Origin: Candidatus Muproteobacteria bacterium RIFCSPHIGHO2_01_FULL_65_16
GTDB taxonomy: Bacteria; Pseudomonadota; Gammaproteobacteria; Acidiferrobacterales; Sulfurifustaceae
Length of the DNA: 12,358 nucleotides
Direction: 5' to 3'
Assembly: GCA_001785175.1 (NCBI GenBank)
Contig: MFSY01000015.1
Span: 1 to 12,358 of the forward strand
Shown: in pieces, positions 1 to 8,000 of the stretch
How positions within the stretch are numbered: position 1 is the first letter of the stretch
How the letters are laid out: the number at the start of each line of letters is the position of its first letter
Notes under the pieces: model-generated
What the model saw: the letters and a program-made list of their open reading frames with translations, nothing else
Told to the model about the DNA's origin: nothing
Database searches by the model: none
Translations under genes and position numbers: made by a program

Positions 1-77
1 AGAAGCATGATATAAAGGTAGCGGCCGCCGATGCTGCCCCATCCGAAACGGACGCCGGGATTCTTTGTTGGTTTCAT
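1..77 (-). CDS. Possible N-terminus of an unrecognised leftward gene, cut by the window edge
   Basis: Reading leftward from an ATG at 77-75 there is an open frame of 25 codons that runs off the left edge with no stop. It begins MKPTKNPGVRFGWGS and becomes more hydrophobic at the edge (YLYIML), as at the start of a membrane segment. A weak AGG-type ribosome binding site lies about ten bases upstream of the ATG. It would be divergent from ppsA. It does not resemble the start of PpsR, the regulatory kinase/phosphorylase often found beside ppsA. Such a short open frame can occur by chance, so this is a candidate only, and no function is proposed. Confidence 0.3.
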   Translation of the reverse strand, partial: MKPTKNPGVRFGWGSIGGRYLYIML

Positions 78-292
78 GTAATTCGCCTGTGCATCCGGAA
101 TTTTCCTTGGCATGGCTGAAAAGCGAATTGCGGTAAGAAGATCGCCGGTAAACAAAGCATAGATCATGCCGATAAACCTGAAAGCATCGTCCAGACTTAC
201 AACATTCTGTTTCTAAAGGGAAAGATATGGTTCTCTCCAACCGCGGTGTATGCGATTCTTTAGCAAAGAGGCATTCATAGGCGCGCGAAACC
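78..292 (+). promoter_or_regulatory. Leader and upstream region of ppsA
   Basis: This 215-base stretch lies between the possible leftward reading frame and the ppsA ATG. It is clearly richer in A+T than the genes, as expected for a promoter region. I could not find a convincing pair of -35/-10 boxes, nor a clear Cra-type operator of the kind that controls ppsA in enteric bacteria. The ribosome binding site of ppsA is weak: an AGG at 279-281 lies 11 bases before the ATG, and an AGAGG lies further upstream at 267-271. Confidence 0.4.
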
Positions 293-2692
293 ATGCGTTA
301 TATCCGTAAATTCGCCGAGCTCGGGATGAACGATGTCCCGCAGGTGGGAGGCAAGAACGCCTCCCTCGGCGAGATGCTGCGCCATCTGCGCGCGGAAGGG
401 GTGCGGGTGCCGGACGGCTTTGCGATCACGGCCGCGGCCTACCGCCATTTCCTGACGCACAACGAGCTCACCCGGCGCATCCACGAGCGGCTGGACAAGC
501 TGGATGTCGGCGATCTCGCCGAGCTCGAGCGGGCCGGAGCGCAGGTGCGCCGCTGGATCACGCACGCGCAGATCCCGTCCGATCTCGCGGACGAGATCGC
601 GGCGGCCTACAGGGACATGACGGAGCAATACGGCGCGAACCCGGACGTGGCGGTGCGCAGCTCCGCCACCGCCGAGGATCTTCCGACCGCCTCGTTCGCC
701 GGCCAGCAGGACACCTTCCTCAACATCCGCGGCGGGCGCGACCTGCTCGCCACCTGCCTGCGGGTGTACGCCTCGCTGTTCAACGACCGCGCCATCTCCT
801 ATCGCGTGCACCAGGGATTCGCGCACGAACAGGTGGCGCTGTCCATCGGCGTCCAGAAGATGGTGCGTTCCGATCTCGGCGCCTCCGGCGTGATGTTCAC
901 CCTCGACACCGAGACCGGCTTCCGCGACGTGGTGATAATAAATGCCGCCTACGGGCTCGGCGAGAACGTGGTCAAGGGCGCGCTCACGCCCGATGAGTTT
1001 CACGTCTTCAAGCCCACGCTCAAGGCGGGCAAGCGGCCGATTCTCAGACGCCAGCTCGGGGACAAGGCGATGAAGATGATTTATGCGCGCGACACCGTGG
1101 CGGGATTTTCCACGCGCAATGTCGCGGTGCCCGACGCCGACCGCCTGCGCTTCGCCCTCACCGACGACGAGATCCTGACGCTGGCGCGCGACGCCGTGCG
1201 CATCGAGGAGCATTATTCGGCCCAGGCCGGCCGGCCCATGCCCATGGACATCGAGTGGGCCAAGGACGGCCTGACCGGCGAGCTGTACGTGGTTCAGGCG
1301 CGGCCCGAGACCGTGCGTTCACGCGAGGCGACCCAGGCGTACGAGGTATACCAGCTGGAGACACGCGGCCCGGTGCTGGCCACGGGCACGAGCGTCGGGC
1401 GCAAGATCGCCGCCGGGGGCGCGCGCCTGATCCAGCAGGCCGCGGACATGGGCCAGCTCAAGCCGGGCGAGGTGCTGGTGACCGACATGACCGACCCCGA
1501 CTGGGAGCCGGTGATGAAGATCGCCGCCGCCATTGTCACCAACCGCGGCGGCCGCACCTGCCACGCCGCGATCGTCGCGCGCGAGCTGGGAATTCCCGCG
1601 GTCGTGGGCTGCGGCGACGCCACCCGGACGATCAAGGACGGCGCGCAGGTGACGATAAGCTGCGCCGAGGGCGACATCGGGCGGGTCTATTCCGGGGTCC
1701 AGAAATATCGTGTCGAGAAGATATCCCTCGACGCCGGGCGGCGCCCGCGCACGCGCATCATGATGAACGTCGGCCACCCCGACCAGGCCTTCGGACATTC
1801 ATTTCTGCCGAATGACGGTGTGGGGCTGGCGCGCCTCGAGTTCATCATCAACCGCAGCATCCAGGTGCACCCGCGGGCGCTGCTGGAGTACGAACGTCTG
1901 GGCAAGGATGAACAACGGCACATTGACCGGCTGACCGCCGGCTACGGCGACCGCCGGGCCTATTTCATCGTCCGTCTGGCGGAGGGTATCGGCACCATCG
2001 CGGCGGCGTTTTATCCCAAGCCCGTGATCGTGCGCCTGAGCGATTTCAAGTCGAACGAATACGCAACGCTTTTCGGCGGTTCGTATTTCGAGCCCAAGGA
2101 GGAAAACCCGATGCTCGGGCTGCGCGGGGCCGCGCGCTACTACGACGAATCGTTCCGCGAAAGCTTCGCCATGGAATGCGCGGCGCTCAGGCAGGTGCGG
2201 GAGGAGATGGGGCTCGACAACGCGGCGGTGATGATCCCGTTCGTGCGCAGCGTGGAGGAGAGCCGGCGCGTGCTGGCGGCGATGCGCGAGCACGGCCTCG
2301 AGCGCGGGCGCGCCGGGCTCAAGGTCTATCTCATGTGCGAAATACCGGCGAACGCCCTGCTGGCCGAGGAGTTTCTCGAAGACCTCGACGGTTTTTCCAT
2401 CGGCTCCAACGATCTTACCCAACTGACGCTCGGGGTGGACCGCGATTCCGGTCTCGTCACCGGTTTCGACGAGCGCAATCCGGCGGTGCTGAAGCTGATG
2501 GAGCTGGCGATCGCCGCCGCCCGCAAAAAGGGCAAGTACGTCGGCATCTGCGGCCAGGCGCCGTCGGACTATCCCGAGATCACCGAGTGGCTGGTGCGGC
2601 ACGGCATCGGCTCCATCTCGCTCAACCCCGACAGCGTCATCCCCATGACGCGCGTGGTGCTGGATGTGGAGCGGGCGCTGAACGTGGCCTGA
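293..2692 (+). CDS. ppsA: Phosphoenolpyruvate synthase (pyruvate, water dikinase)
   Basis: This cytoplasmic enzyme converts pyruvate, ATP and water to phosphoenolpyruvate, AMP and phosphate, the entry step of gluconeogenesis from three-carbon compounds. The 799-residue product is close to the 792 of E. coli PpsA and is complete. The N-terminal ATP-grasp pyruvate/ATP-binding domain spans about residues 1-340 and includes VAVRSSATAEDLP near residue 120. The swivelling phosphohistidine domain carries GGRTCHAAIVAREL, with the catalytic histidine at residue 424. The C-terminal TIM-barrel domain has MCEIPANA near 681, GSNDLTQLTLGVDRD, and GICGQAPSD with the catalytic cysteine at 753. The ATG start gives the family N-terminus (MRYIRKFAELGMNDVPQVGGKNASLGEML). 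The next gene begins 93 bases downstream on the same strand with no obvious terminator between them. No ppsR is seen nearby. Confidence 0.97.
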   Translation: MRYIRKFAELGMNDVPQVGGKNASLGEMLRHLRAEGVRVPDGFAITAAAYRHFLTHNELTRRIHERLDKLDVGDLAELERAGAQVRRWITHAQIPSDLADEIAAAYRDMTEQYGANPDVAVRSSATAEDLPTASFAGQQDTFLNIRGGRDLLATCLRVYASLFNDRAISYRVHQGFAHEQVALSIGVQKMVRSDLGASGVMFTLDTETGFRDVVIINAAYGLGENVVKGALTPDEFHVFKPTLKAGKRPILRRQLGDKAMKMIYARDTVAGFSTRNVAVPDADRLRFALTDDEILTLARDAVRIEEHYSAQAGRPMPMDIEWAKDGLTGELYVVQARPETVRSREATQAYEVYQLETRGPVLATGTSVGRKIAAGGARLIQQAADMGQLKPGEVLVTDMTDPDWEPVMKIAAAIVTNRGGRTCHAAIVARELGIPAVVGCGDATRTIKDGAQVTISCAEGDIGRVYSGVQKYRVEKISLDAGRRPRTRIMMNVGHPDQAFGHSFLPNDGVGLARLEFIINRSIQVHPRALLEYERLGKDEQRHIDRLTAGYGDRRAYFIVRLAEGIGTIAAAFYPKPVIVRLSDFKSNEYATLFGGSYFEPKEENPMLGLRGAARYYDESFRESFAMECAALRQVREEMGLDNAAVMIPFVRSVEESRRVLAAMREHGLERGRAGLKVYLMCEIPANALLAEEFLEDLDGFSIGSNDLTQLTLGVDRDSGLVTGFDERNPAVLKLMELAIAAARKKGKYVGICGQAPSDYPEITEWLVRHGIGSISLNPDSVIPMTRVVLDVERALNVA

Positions 2693-2785
2693 CCGCCGTC
2701 GGTGGCGCCGGGCGCAAGATGCCGGTATCATCGCGTGGTCCGCGCCGCCCACGCCGTGCCTCCGACCACAACCACGCGACCATAC

Positions 2786-3514
2786 ATGCTGCGAATTGTT
2801 TTGTCTTTGTTTCTGGGGTTGACGCTCGCCACCGCCGCCGCCGGCGCCGACGATACGGACACGACGCGGATCAAGGCGGAGCTGGCCCGCGCCTTCCCCA
2901 GGGTCTCATTCGAGTCGGCGAAGCTTACACCGGCCCCGGTGGCGGGGCTGTACGAGGTCGAGCTGGACACGCAGGTGTTTTACGTCACCGGCGACGGCAA
3001 GTTCGTTCTGTTCGGCGACCTGGTTGACCTCAACACGCGCGCCAGCCTGACCGAGGAGCGGCGCGGGAAAATCGTCTCGGGTCTGTTCGACCAGGTCGGG
3101 GAGCAGAACATGATCGTCATCGCCCCCCGGAAGACGAAGCGGACCATCACCGTTTTCACCGACGTGGATTGCCCCTATTGCGCGAAGCTGCACCTCGACG
3201 TGCCGGAGCTCAACAAGCACGGCGTCAAGGTGCGTTATCTCCTGTACCCGCGCAACGGCCTGGGTACCGAAACCTACCGGCGCTCCGTGGCCGTCTGGTG
3301 CGCGCCGGATCGGGTCAAGGCGGTCGGCATCGCCAAGGCCGGCGGGAAGCTGGAACTGAAGACCTGCCCCAACCCCGTGGAGCAGATCTATCGGCTCGGC
3401 CAGCGCGTCGAGATCAGCGGCACGCCGACGATCTTCCTGGACAACGGCCGGCGCCTGGCCGGGTATGTGGCGCCGGCGCGGCTGCTCGCCCTCCTGGGTC
3501 TGGCGGCGGAATAG
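2786..3514 (+). CDS. Periplasmic DsbC-like thiol:disulfide interchange protein
   Basis: This is a probable periplasmic disulfide isomerase/reductase of the DsbC/DsbG group, 242 residues long and close to DsbC in size. Residues 1-21 form a typical signal peptide (MLRIVLSLFLGLTLATAAAGA). Then comes an N-terminal dimerisation-type region to about residue 95 (YEVELDTQVFYVTGDGKFVLFGDLVDL is characteristic). A thioredoxin-fold domain follows, with active-site CPYC at 129-132 and the cis-proline motif GTP at about 212-214. A second cysteine pair, 172 and 194, matches the structural disulfide of DsbC. DsbC itself usually has CGYC; CPYC is seen in other members. I chose the ATG at 2786 because it places the signal peptide at the N-terminus; the frame opens earlier but encodes nothing family-like there. 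No good ribosome binding site is visible. It may be transcribed with ppsA. A partner DsbD is not in the window. The family assignment is firm; DsbC versus DsbG is not resolved. Confidence 0.9.
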   Translation: MLRIVLSLFLGLTLATAAAGADDTDTTRIKAELARAFPRVSFESAKLTPAPVAGLYEVELDTQVFYVTGDGKFVLFGDLVDLNTRASLTEERRGKIVSGLFDQVGEQNMIVIAPRKTKRTITVFTDVDCPYCAKLHLDVPELNKHGVKVRYLLYPRNGLGTETYRRSVAVWCAPDRVKAVGIAKAGGKLELKTCPNPVEQIYRLGQRVEISGTPTIFLDNGRRLAGYVAPARLLALLGLAAE

Positions 3515-3527
3515 GGGTAACCGCGCG

Positions 3528-3555
3528 TTGATTCGCGTCCCGGATCGCCTAATAT
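3528..3555 (+). promoter_or_regulatory. Sigma70-type promoter for the diguanylate cyclase gene
   Basis: TTGATT (3528-3533) and TAATAT (3550-3555) are separated by 16 bases, giving near-consensus -35 and -10 boxes in otherwise GC-rich DNA. The expected transcription start, about 3561-3563, falls on the GTG at 3562 of the cyclase frame. The cyclase may therefore be transcribed separately from dsbC and ppsA, possibly as a leaderless message. Confidence 0.5.
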
Positions 3556-4668
3556 TTGTTCGTGGCGACGCGCTGGCCATCGTACGGAACAGAAAAAGGC
3601 GGCCGGGAGCGGGAACTGGCCCGGCTGCAGGACCAGCTGCGCGATAACGAACGCATCTGGGCCGGTTTCCGGCGCATCGAGATCGGCATGATCGGGGCGC
3701 GCACCCCGCGCGAGGTCATGGCCGTCCTGGTCAATGAAATCCCCCAGACCTTTTCCGGCGTGGACGGCGTCAGTCTGGTGTATTACGACCCCGAGTACGA
3801 GATGACGCGCCTGCTGGAGGCGGATACGGAGCCGGCGTTCGACGAGAGCGCGTTCGTGCCGATCTCGCTCGATGGGCTCAATTCCCTGTTTGCGCCGTCC
3901 TGGAAGCCGCGGTTGGTGCCCGGTGACGAGGCCGTCCGCAAGCAGTTGTTCCCCGGCCTCGCGTGGACCCCGCGTTCGGTGGCGATCGCGCCGCTGGTGC
4001 TGCACCATGAGTTGGTCGGCGCGCTCAATCAGGCCAGCCGCGACGCCGGTCACTTCGTCACCGGCCAGGCCACCGATCTGCTGGAGCATCTGGCGGCGGT
4101 GACGGCGATGTGCCTCGACAACGCGGTGATACACGAACGGCTGAAGCTCGACGGGCTGACCGATCCGCTGACCGGCGTGGCCAACCGGCGCTTTTTCGAG
4201 CGTCGCCTGACCGAGGAGGTGGTGCGCTGGGCGCGCCAGGGCGGCCCGCTCTGCTGCATGCTGGTGGATATAGATCATTTCAAGCAGGTCAACGATCGCC
4301 ACGGGCATCAGGTCGGCGATCGCGTGCTCCAGCAGGTCGCGGTGTTGCTCGGGCGGGACCGGCGCGGCGCCGACGTGCTGGCGCGCTACGGCGGCGAGGA
4401 ATTCGTGCTGCTCCTGCCGGGCACAACCATCAGCCAGGGCGCGGCGATCGCGGAGCGCATGCGCGCCGCGGTCGCATCCGAGGCGCTCGCCGTACCGACC
4501 GGCCAGCCTCTGGGCGTGACCATCAGCGTCGGCCTGGCGGCCCTGGAGCAGGGCTCCGGGCCCGCGGACAAGCAGGTCGGCGCCCGGCTGCTCAAGCAGG
4601 CGGACGCCGCGCTGTACCGGGCGAAAAAGTCCGGACGCAACCGGGTCGTGAGCGCGCTCGAGAACTAA
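3556..4668 (+). CDS. Diguanylate cyclase with N-terminal GAF-like sensor domain
   Basis: The enzyme condenses two GTP into cyclic di-GMP, the second messenger of attachment and motility. The 370-residue product has no membrane segment, so it is probably cytosolic. A charged coiled-coil-like stretch at about residues 15-35 leads into a GAF-like domain (about 40-190) that resembles the GAF fold of DUF484 proteins; that resemblance is my inference. The GGDEF domain follows: DGLTDPLTGVANRRFF near 199-214, metal-binding aspartates in VDIDHFKQVND (D238, D240), and the active-site GGEEF at 279-283. The product-inhibition I-site RxxD is present as RGAD (270-273), exactly five residues before GGEEF. 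An active, feedback-inhibited cyclase is therefore expected. The frame opens after a stop at 3550-3552, so translation must begin at TTG 3556, GTG 3562, or later. No Shine-Dalgarno sequence precedes either codon. The ligand of the sensor domain is unknown. Confidence 0.92.
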   Translation: MFVATRWPSYGTEKGGRERELARLQDQLRDNERIWAGFRRIEIGMIGARTPREVMAVLVNEIPQTFSGVDGVSLVYYDPEYEMTRLLEADTEPAFDESAFVPISLDGLNSLFAPSWKPRLVPGDEAVRKQLFPGLAWTPRSVAIAPLVLHHELVGALNQASRDAGHFVTGQATDLLEHLAAVTAMCLDNAVIHERLKLDGLTDPLTGVANRRFFERRLTEEVVRWARQGGPLCCMLVDIDHFKQVNDRHGHQVGDRVLQQVAVLLGRDRRGADVLARYGGEEFVLLLPGTTISQGAAIAERMRAAVASEALAVPTGQPLGVTISVGLAALEQGSGPADKQVGARLLKQADAALYRAKKSGRNRVVSALEN

Positions 4669-4680
4669 GGTATAAGAATA

Positions 4681-4750
4681 TCCGCCGCAAAGACGCAAAG
4701 GACGCAAAGAAAAGAAAGCGGGTTTTATCGAGAAAACCCTTGGCTCTTTG
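4681..4750. repeat. CGCAAAG short tandem repeat with imperfect hairpin after the cyclase gene
   Basis: Three near-copies of CGCAAAGAC follow each other at 4687-4710. The last copy begins an imperfect hairpin: CAAAGA (4705-4710) pairs with TCTTTG (4745-4750), and inside it GGGTTTT (4720-4726) pairs with AAAACCC (4733-4739). Runs of this kind are, from general knowledge, common dispersed intergenic sequence in proteobacterial genomes. The hairpin lies 36 bases after the cyclase stop and may help end transcription, but no U-tract follows it. Confidence 0.5.
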
Positions 4751-4823
4751 TGTTGTACAGGGACGCACGAATGTCGCGCGAGACAGGATACCGGGCGCGA
4801 CCGCCTTTGCGGCGAGGTGTTTA

Positions 4824-4992
4824 TTAACAGGTTGCTGAAAAACTCGTTTTTCAGCAACCTGTGGCGCGGTCGAGGGACCGACCGCCATTTTTCAAACACC
4901 TAAGTGTTTGAAAAATGAAGCAAAGCAAAAATCGCATTTTTGCTTTGCGTGGCTGGAAAAGTCCTGGATGGACTTTTTCAGCACCCTGTTAA
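4824..4992. mobile_element. MITE-like element: terminal inverted repeats enclosing four hairpins
   Basis: The 169-bp block starts with TTAACAGGTTGCTGAAAAA and ends with the inverted copy TTAACAGGGTGCTGAAAAA, differing at one of 19 positions. Four hairpins lie one after another: 4828-4861 (arms of 16 bases, CAGGTTGCTGAAAAAC), 4886-4917 (arms of 14, CATTTTTCAAACAC), 4920-4948 (arms of 13, GCAAAGCAAAAAT) and 4952-4982 (13-bp stem, loop TGGAT). There is no reading frame, so it would be non-autonomous. TTAA at each end could be a target-site duplication or part of the repeat. It sits between the ends of the convergent cyclase and addA genes, where it could also stop transcription from both sides. 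Its parent transposase is not in the window. Confidence 0.6.
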
Positions 4993-5016
4993 GAACTTTT
5001 TCAGATTTCCCCCAAC

Positions 5017-8000
5017 TCACGGCGGCGGAAGTTCCACGGCCATGAGACAGGCCGTAAATAACAGAAACATGCGCAGCCGCTTCCGCGGCCAGAGCCGGCG
5101 CGCGCCCGCGCCGTAGAGCCGCATCTGGTCGGCGAACCCCTCGGCCAGCCGCGCCGCGTTTCCCGCGGTCGCCTGCGCGTGGGTCTTGTAATCAATCACG
5201 ATGATTTCATCGTCGCGCAACACCAGCCGGTCAATCACGCCGAACACAGGCCGCCCGTCCTCCAGGTACGTGATCGGGACCTCGTTGCGCGCCTCGCGGT
5301 ATTGCGCCGCGTCATAAAAGCCGCTGAATTCCGGGTGGTCCAGGACGCGACAGGCCTCCCGCCAGCAGTCATCGAGTGTCTCCGGCGTCAGGGCCGCGCC
5401 CCACTCGCGCCGCATGCTCGCCAGGACCGCGGCGCGCTCCCCGCCGGCCGCCAGCCGCTCCAGCATGTAATGAATGACGACGCCGCGCCGCTTGGCGGTT
5501 TCGAGGGACTCGATCGGGACGCCGTCGTGGTCGGGCCGGTCGTCCTCGAGGGCGGCGGCGCTCGGATGTATCACGGCGGCGGACGACGACGGCGCCAGCG
5601 GCCGCGTGAGCCGCGCATCCACGGCGATCGGCGCGACGGACGGAGAGGGCGCGCGCGGCAGGCCCTCGGGGCGCGCCCCGTGCTCGATGCTTATGCAGGT
5701 GTTGAAGACGCCACGGCCGTCGGCGGCCGGGATATGCCGGATGCCGGGCCGCACGCCGGCCAGCCGGCCCGCGGCCTCGGCCCGCCGCAGGCGTTCTTCC
5801 ATGAAGCCGTACCAGCCGCGCGATTGCTTGCGCCCGGGCTCACAGCCGGACACATACAGCACCTGTTTGGCGCGGGTCAGGGCGACATAGAGCAGATTCG
5901 CCTCCTCGTTTTTCGCCGCCATCTCCAGGCGGGCGATGATTTCGCCGCTGGCGCCGTCCACCGTCGCCTTTTTCCCGACCAGATGGAAATGCCGCGGGCG
6001 TGCCTCCGCGACGGGCCACTCGATCAGGGCGCGCACGCCGCGCTCGCGCTCGCCGGCGCCGCGCGCCGCGTCCGCGAGAAACACGACCGGCGCTTCCAGC
6101 CCCTTGGCGCCGTGGATGGTCAGGAGGCGGACCCGTTGCCGGCCGTCGCCCGCCGGCGCCTGATCGCTGTCGGTTTGCGCCATCGTCTCCAGCACCGACA
6201 GGAAATGCATGAGGCTCGGATAGCGGCCGCTGTCAACGTCCAGCGCCAGCTCCAGGAACCGCTTGAGATTGGCCTCGATGCGCGACCTGAGATGCGGCGG
6301 CGCGGCGCTCTGGTAGCGGGAGGCGACGTCGCCCTCGTTGTATATGCGGTCCACCAGGTCGTGCACCGGTATCCGGTCAACGAGCGCGTCCCAGCGCGCC
6401 AGCAGCCGCCGCGCCCGCGCCAGCGGCTCCTCCGTCGCGTCGGCAAGCGCGATTCCCGTCAGCCGCTCGATCCACGAGGGAGAACCGCCGGCCTGCGCCA
6501 GCCGGATGAGGTCGGAGTCGGGTACGGAAAAAATCGGCGCGCGCAGGGCCGAGGCCAGCGCCAGGTTGTCGTGCGGCGCGATCAGCGCCCTAAGCAGGTG
6601 CACCAGGTCGCGCACCTCCAGGCAATCCAGGAATGTCGCGCGGCCGGCGCCGCTGTACGGAACGCCGGCGCGGCGCAGCGCCGCTTCGTAGGAGTGGGCG
6701 TGGTTGCGGTCGCGCAGCAGGATCATGACATCGCCGTAATCCAGCGGCCGCACGCCGTGTTCGCCGGCGATCGGCTGGCCGATAAGCTCCGTTATCCGCG
6801 CCGCTATCAGGTCGCCCTCGCGCCGGTGGCGTTCGTCCTCGGCGATCACGCGCGGTCGCTCGAGCGAATTGCGCAGGGGCGCCCCCCCGGTCTCCACGGG
6901 CGCGAGCGGGGCTTGCGCTATCAACGGCAGCATCTCGGCCAGCCCCCACATTTCCGCGCGATGAGTTGTGTGCTCCCGAAAACCGCGCAGACGGAAATCA
7001 CCCGCATTCGCAACAGGGCCGTCGTCCTCGCCGCCGTCGAACACCAGGTTGACGAGCTGGATGACGGCCGGCGACGAGCGCCAGGATATATGCTGGGTCA
7101 TGGTCGCGGCGCGGGCGTTTTCTTCCAGCCAGCCGCGCGCGACGTCGAACAGCAGCGGGTCGGCGCGCCGGAAGCGGTAAATGGATTGCTTCTCGTCGCC
7201 CACCAGAAAGACGCTGCGGTTGCGGCCGGCGTCGCCGGCCGCCATCTCGGCCAGCAACGGCAGCAACAGGCGCCACTGCGTGGGGTTGGTGTCCTGAAAT
7301 TCGTCCACCAGCAGGTGATCTATGCGCTGGTCCAGCTTGAACTGGACCCACTCGGCGTGCCGGCCGCGGCTGAGCAGGCGGCAGGTCATCCATTCCAGAT
7401 CGGCGAAATCGAGCAGGTTTCGTTCCGCCTTCAGGCGCTGGTAGTGTTCGAGCAGGCGCTGGCCGCAGACGTACCAGGCGCGCGAAACGGCGAGCGTCGT
7501 CCGGCGCAGCAGCTGTTCGCGCACCGCCAACAGGCGCTCCGCGCTTGACTGGTGCAGCTGCAGCAGCTCGTCCAGATCGCGCTCGCCCACGCTCGCGCTC
7601 AAGGCCTTGTTGCGCTTCAAGACGCGTGGTTTGTGCTCGGCGGTGAGGAACGCCTCGCTGAGCAAGGTATAGGCCCGGTCGCGCGTGGTCTCCGGCGCCA
7701 ACGCCAGCGTGAGCCTCTCGATCCGCTCCTGGTGTGTCGCAATCCGGTGGCGGCCGAGCAACTGATTGTAACGCCGTAGTTCGGTGTGGTATCGGGGCTC
7801 GGCGAGAAGCGCCAAGGGGTCCGTTTCCGGTGTCAGGCCGAGGTTTTTTTGCAAACTGGTGGCGGCGAATGCCGCGGGGTCGGGCGCATCCTCGGTATAG
7901 GCCCACCAGTCGCTGCGATGGTGCAGAAAGTCCTGAAGCGCCGCGCGGGCGTTGTAGGTGCCGCCGCACTGACGCAGCAGCAGGTCCATTTCGGCCGCCG

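Noticed and set aside
275..1213. 312-codon minus-strand open frame opposite the start of ppsA
   Set aside because: Antisense to the conserved N-terminal domain of PpsA, with no recognisable motif.
2702..2785. Earlier start of the DsbC-like gene at GTG 2702
   Set aside because: The extra 28 residues do not look like family sequence and would bury the clear signal peptide that begins at the ATG at 2786.
3388..4899. 503-codon minus-strand open frame across the dsbC end, cyclase and repeat region
   Set aside because: It covers two real genes in antisense and runs into the MITE-like repeat; the product resembles a reverse reading of codon-biased DNA.
4681..4992. CRISPR array
   Set aside because: The repeats are inverted and of different sequence; there are no regularly spaced direct repeats with unique spacers, and no cas gene is nearby.
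5179..7548. 789-codon plus-strand open frame opposite addA
   Set aside because: It lies wholly antisense to a gene with complete helicase and nuclease motifs, its product is low-complexity and Arg/Gly/Ala/Gln-rich, and no domain is recognisable. Long antisense frames are expected in DNA this GC-rich.
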